From Antarcticirhabdus aurantiaca (GTDB lineage: Bacteria > Pseudomonadota > Alphaproteobacteria > Rhizobiales > Rhizobiaceae), in contig NZ_VTOM01000018.1 in the NCBI RefSeq assembly GCF_009765365.1, positions 62,001 to 126,000 on the forward strand: a stretch of 64,000 bases of DNA. The letters are read 5' to 3'. The notes under the pieces are model-generated. The model had not been told where the DNA came from and ran no database searches. It saw nothing but the letters and a program-made list of their open reading frames with translations. Below are positions 61,889 to 64,000 of this stretch, piece after piece. Position numbers and translations under genes: made by a program. Numbering within the stretch: position 1 is the stretch's first letter; each line of letters opens with the position of its first letter.

Positions 61889-63091
61889 GTGACCCGGCGC
61901 GCCATCCTCCTCGTTTCGACGCTTCTCGCCGGGCTCCAGGCCGCGCCCGCCGCGGACCTTGCGCCCGGCAGCGGCGCCCGCATGGGGGCCGCCCCGCCGC
62001 CCGCGCTCGGCGCCTACGCGCCCGTCGACAAGCGCTCGCTGGTGCCCGGCACCGTGCGCATCAAGGACATCGTCACCGTCCAGGGCGTGCGCGAGAACCA
62101 GCTCGTCGGCTACGGCCTCGTGGTGGGCCTGCAGGGCACGGGCGACAGCTTGCGCAACTCGCCCTTCACCCAGCAGTCGCTGCAGTCGATGCTCGACCGC
62201 ATGGGCGTCAACACGCGCGCCAACGATCCGCGCTCCAAGAACGTCGCGGCCGTCATCGTCACCGCCGAGCTGCCGGCCTTCATCGGCGCGGGCAGCCGCA
62301 TCGACGTGTCGGTCTCGTCGCTCGGCGACGCGTCCTCGCTGATGGGCGGCACGCTCGTCATGACGCCGCTCTACGGCGCCGACGGCGACATCTACGCGGT
62401 CGGCCAGGGACCGCTCGCCGTCACCGGCTTCTCGGCCGAGGGCGAGAGCGAGCGGCTGAGCCAGGGCGTTCCGACGACCGGCCGCATTCCCGGCGGCGCC
62501 CTCGTCGAGCGCGAGGTGCCCGGCCACTTCAACGACACGGGCCGCCTGTCGATGGAGCTGCGCAACCCGGACTACGAGACCGCGATCCGCGTCGTCGACC
62601 GGATCAACCTCTACGCCAAGCAGCGCTGGGGCCGCCCGGTGGCGCGCGAGGAGGACCTGCGCACCATCCACCTGGAAAAGCCCGCCAACGTGTCGCCGAC
62701 GCGCTTCATGGCCGAGCTCGGCGAGCTGAAGGTGGCACCCGACCAGATCGCCCGCGTCGTCATCGACGAGCGCACCGGCACGATCGTGATCGGGCAGAAC
62801 GTCCAGATCTCCACCGTCGCCGTCACCCACGGCAACCTGACGGTGCGCGTGACCGAGCTGCCCTCCGTGTCGCAGCCGGCGCCCTTCTCCGACGGGGTGA
62901 CGGTCGCGACCTCCGAAACCGTGATCGACGCCACGCAGGAGGGCGGGAGCTTCGCCTTCGTCGGCGGCACCGATCTCCAGACGGTCGTGCGCGGGCTCAA
63001 CCGCATCGGCCTCAAGCCCACCGGCATCATCGCCATCCTTCAGGCGATCAAGTCCGCCGGCGCCCTGCAAGCCGACCTCGTGGTGCAGTGA
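61889..63091 (+). CDS. flgI: Flagellar P-ring protein FlgI
   Basis: The product has 400 residues from GTG 61889, two bases after flgA. A signal sequence ends near APAADLA. RIKDIVTVQGVRENQLVGYG, LRNSPFTQQSLQSMLDRMGV and the C-terminal GTDLQTVVRGLNRIGLKPTG are the FlgI blocks. It polymerises into the P ring around the distal rod in the peptidoglycan layer. Confidence 0.95.
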   Translation: MTRRAILLVSTLLAGLQAAPAADLAPGSGARMGAAPPPALGAYAPVDKRSLVPGTVRIKDIVTVQGVRENQLVGYGLVVGLQGTGDSLRNSPFTQQSLQSMLDRMGVNTRANDPRSKNVAAVIVTAELPAFIGAGSRIDVSVSSLGDASSLMGGTLVMTPLYGADGDIYAVGQGPLAVTGFSAEGESERLSQGVPTTGRIPGGALVEREVPGHFNDTGRLSMELRNPDYETAIRVVDRINLYAKQRWGRPVAREEDLRTIHLEKPANVSPTRFMAELGELKVAPDQIARVVIDERTGTIVIGQNVQISTVAVTHGNLTVRVTELPSVSQPAPFSDGVTVATSETVIDATQEGGSFAFVGGTDLQTVVRGLNRIGLKPTGIIAILQAIKSAGALQADLVVQ

Positions 63092-63093
63092 TC

Positions 63094-63735
63094 ATGCGAA
63101 CCATCGCCCTTCTCCGCTCGTCGGCCCTCGCGGCCGTTGCCTGTCTCGTTCTCCTGCCGGCCGCCGCGCAGGCGGAAGGGGCGGCGCCGGCCGCTCCGGC
63201 GGCTCCGCCCGAAATCCCGCCGCAGGAGGTCCGGCTCGTCGGGCCGGACGGCGAGCCGCTGCCGCCCGCGCCGCAGACCGAGGTCGAGCGCTACTGCACC
63301 TCGATCGCCGACCAGGCGCGCGATGCGCGCTACGCGGCGCAGGCCAACGAACTCAAGGCCATGGAGTCGCAGGTCGGCGTCAAGCTCGACGAACTCGAGG
63401 CCAAGCGCGCCGAGTACCAGAAGTGGCTGGAGGAGCGGCGCGCCTTTCTCGACAGCGCCGACACGATCCTTCTCGACATCTATGCCCAGATGAAGCCCGA
63501 CGCCGCCGCCACGCAGATGGCCGGCATCGACCGCTCCGTGGCGGCGGCGCTCCTGTCGAAGCTGAAGTCGCGACAGGCGAGCGCGATTCTCGCCGAGATG
63601 AAGCCGGAAGCGGCTGCCGAGATCGCCGGGCTCATCGCGCAGAAGACCGCCGACCCCGAGGCGGCAGCCCGCGCCGAAAAGGCCGCATCGGCCGAGCCGG
63701 TGCCCGTGACGCGAGCCGGAGGAAGCGCGACGTGA
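63094..63735 (+). CDS. motE: MotE-type flagellar motor chaperone
   Basis: The product has 213 residues from ATG 63094 (GTG 63088, which overlaps the flgI stop, is the alternative). A signal peptide ends near AQA-EG. A coiled coil (NELKAMESQVGVKLDELEAK) is followed by the MgtE-N-like domain IYAQMKPDAAATQMAGIDRS. The position between flgI and flgH is that of rhizobial motE, the periplasmic chaperone of the motor protein MotC. Confidence 0.88.
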   Translation: MRTIALLRSSALAAVACLVLLPAAAQAEGAAPAAPAAPPEIPPQEVRLVGPDGEPLPPAPQTEVERYCTSIADQARDARYAAQANELKAMESQVGVKLDELEAKRAEYQKWLEERRAFLDSADTILLDIYAQMKPDAAATQMAGIDRSVAAALLSKLKSRQASAILAEMKPEAAAEIAGLIAQKTADPEAAARAEKAASAEPVPVTRAGGSAT

Positions 63736-64000
63736 GATCCAACCCCGTTACCCTCCTCGCGCTGATCGCCTCCGCGGCGCTCGCCGGCTGCTCGACCTCG
63801 AAGGACGACGCCTTCGTCGCCCCGCCGCTCTCGCCGGTCGGCTCGGGGCTCTACCAGTACCCGGCCGTCGTCCAGCCCGCCGCCTTCCCGGCGCCGTCGG
63901 CCGTCGGCAACCATTCGCTCTGGGCCGACACCCGCGCCGACTTCTTCCAGGACCCGCGCGCGCTCGCCATCGGCGACATCGTCACCGTCGAGATCAAGAT
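63732..64000 (+). CDS. flgH: Flagellar L-ring protein FlgH, N-terminal part
   Basis: The gene runs off the right edge; about 89 codons are present. GTG 63732 overlaps the motE stop (GTGA). The lipoprotein signal ends in the lipobox LAGC at about residues 17-20. HSLWADTRADFFQDPRALAI and GDIVTVEI are the N-terminal FlgH motifs. It forms the L ring in the outer membrane. Confidence 0.93.
   Translation, partial: MRSNPVTLLALIASAALAGCSTSKDDAFVAPPLSPVGSGLYQYPAVVQPAAFPAPSAVGNHSLWADTRADFFQDPRALAIGDIVTVEIK

Overview
The window is GC-rich chromosomal DNA from an alphaproteobacterium, most likely of the order Hyphomicrobiales (Rhizobiales). The evidence is the flagellar order flgB-flgC-fliE-flgG-flgA-flgI-motE-flgH with a MotE-type gene, the NasT/NasS control genes beside an nrtA-nrtB-nrtD-nirB-nirD-nasA operon, an frcK-like kinase next to ribokinase, and DUF1217 and DUF6456 proteins. 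I see no insertion sequence, prophage or CRISPR array. The genus cannot be fixed from this sequence alone.

Layout. 1-4.5 kb holds housekeeping genes: the start of dnaX, a GFA-family protein, the 4.5S SRP RNA, a HIT protein coupled to nudC, rpsU, a cold-shock gene with a long leader, and tRNA-Met. 4.5-7.5 kb holds rbsK/frcK-like kinases and a divergent TetR/SDR pair that closely matches E. coli bdcR/bdcA. 7.5-12.3 kb holds an S9 peptidase and a DedA/glycosyltransferase operon. 12.4-23.6 kb is a complete nitrate assimilation locus, all on the minus strand: nasT-nasS, a structured leader, nrtA-nrtB-nrtD, nirB, nirD, nasA. Nitrate is imported by the ABC transporter, reduced to nitrite by NasA and to ammonium by NirBD. 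The leader contains two hexaloop hairpins and an overlapping terminator, as expected for NasT antitermination.

23.6-27.4 kb holds an OmpR-type two-component system with a divergent periplasmic LTxxQ-type protein (a Cpx-like layout), then a MOSC protein. 27.4-33.9 kb is the urea ABC transporter urtABCDE with an unknown membrane-anchored gene between urtD and urtE. 34.1-38.2 kb holds an Mfd-family helicase and a free-standing SecD P1-head protein. 38.2-43 kb is a Liv-type branched-chain amino acid (or related) ABC transporter.

43-53 kb holds a DnaA-domain-IV-only protein with a DUF6456 partner, a lytic transglycosylase, ispG, two DUF3309 mini-proteins, a DeoR/MFS pair and pyruvate carboxylase. 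53-64 kb starts with a five-repeat DUF1217 protein, passes through a small surface-polysaccharide module (sugar transferase, WbpM-type dehydratase, epimerase), and ends in the flagellar basal-body operon, which runs off the window within flgH.

Nitrogen acquisition dominates the centre of the window, with nitrate, urea and an amino-acid-type importer within about 30 kb. Both Liv-like operons (urt and liv) place a GC-rich hairpin directly after the substrate-binding-protein gene, which probably sets a higher level for the binding protein than for the membrane parts.
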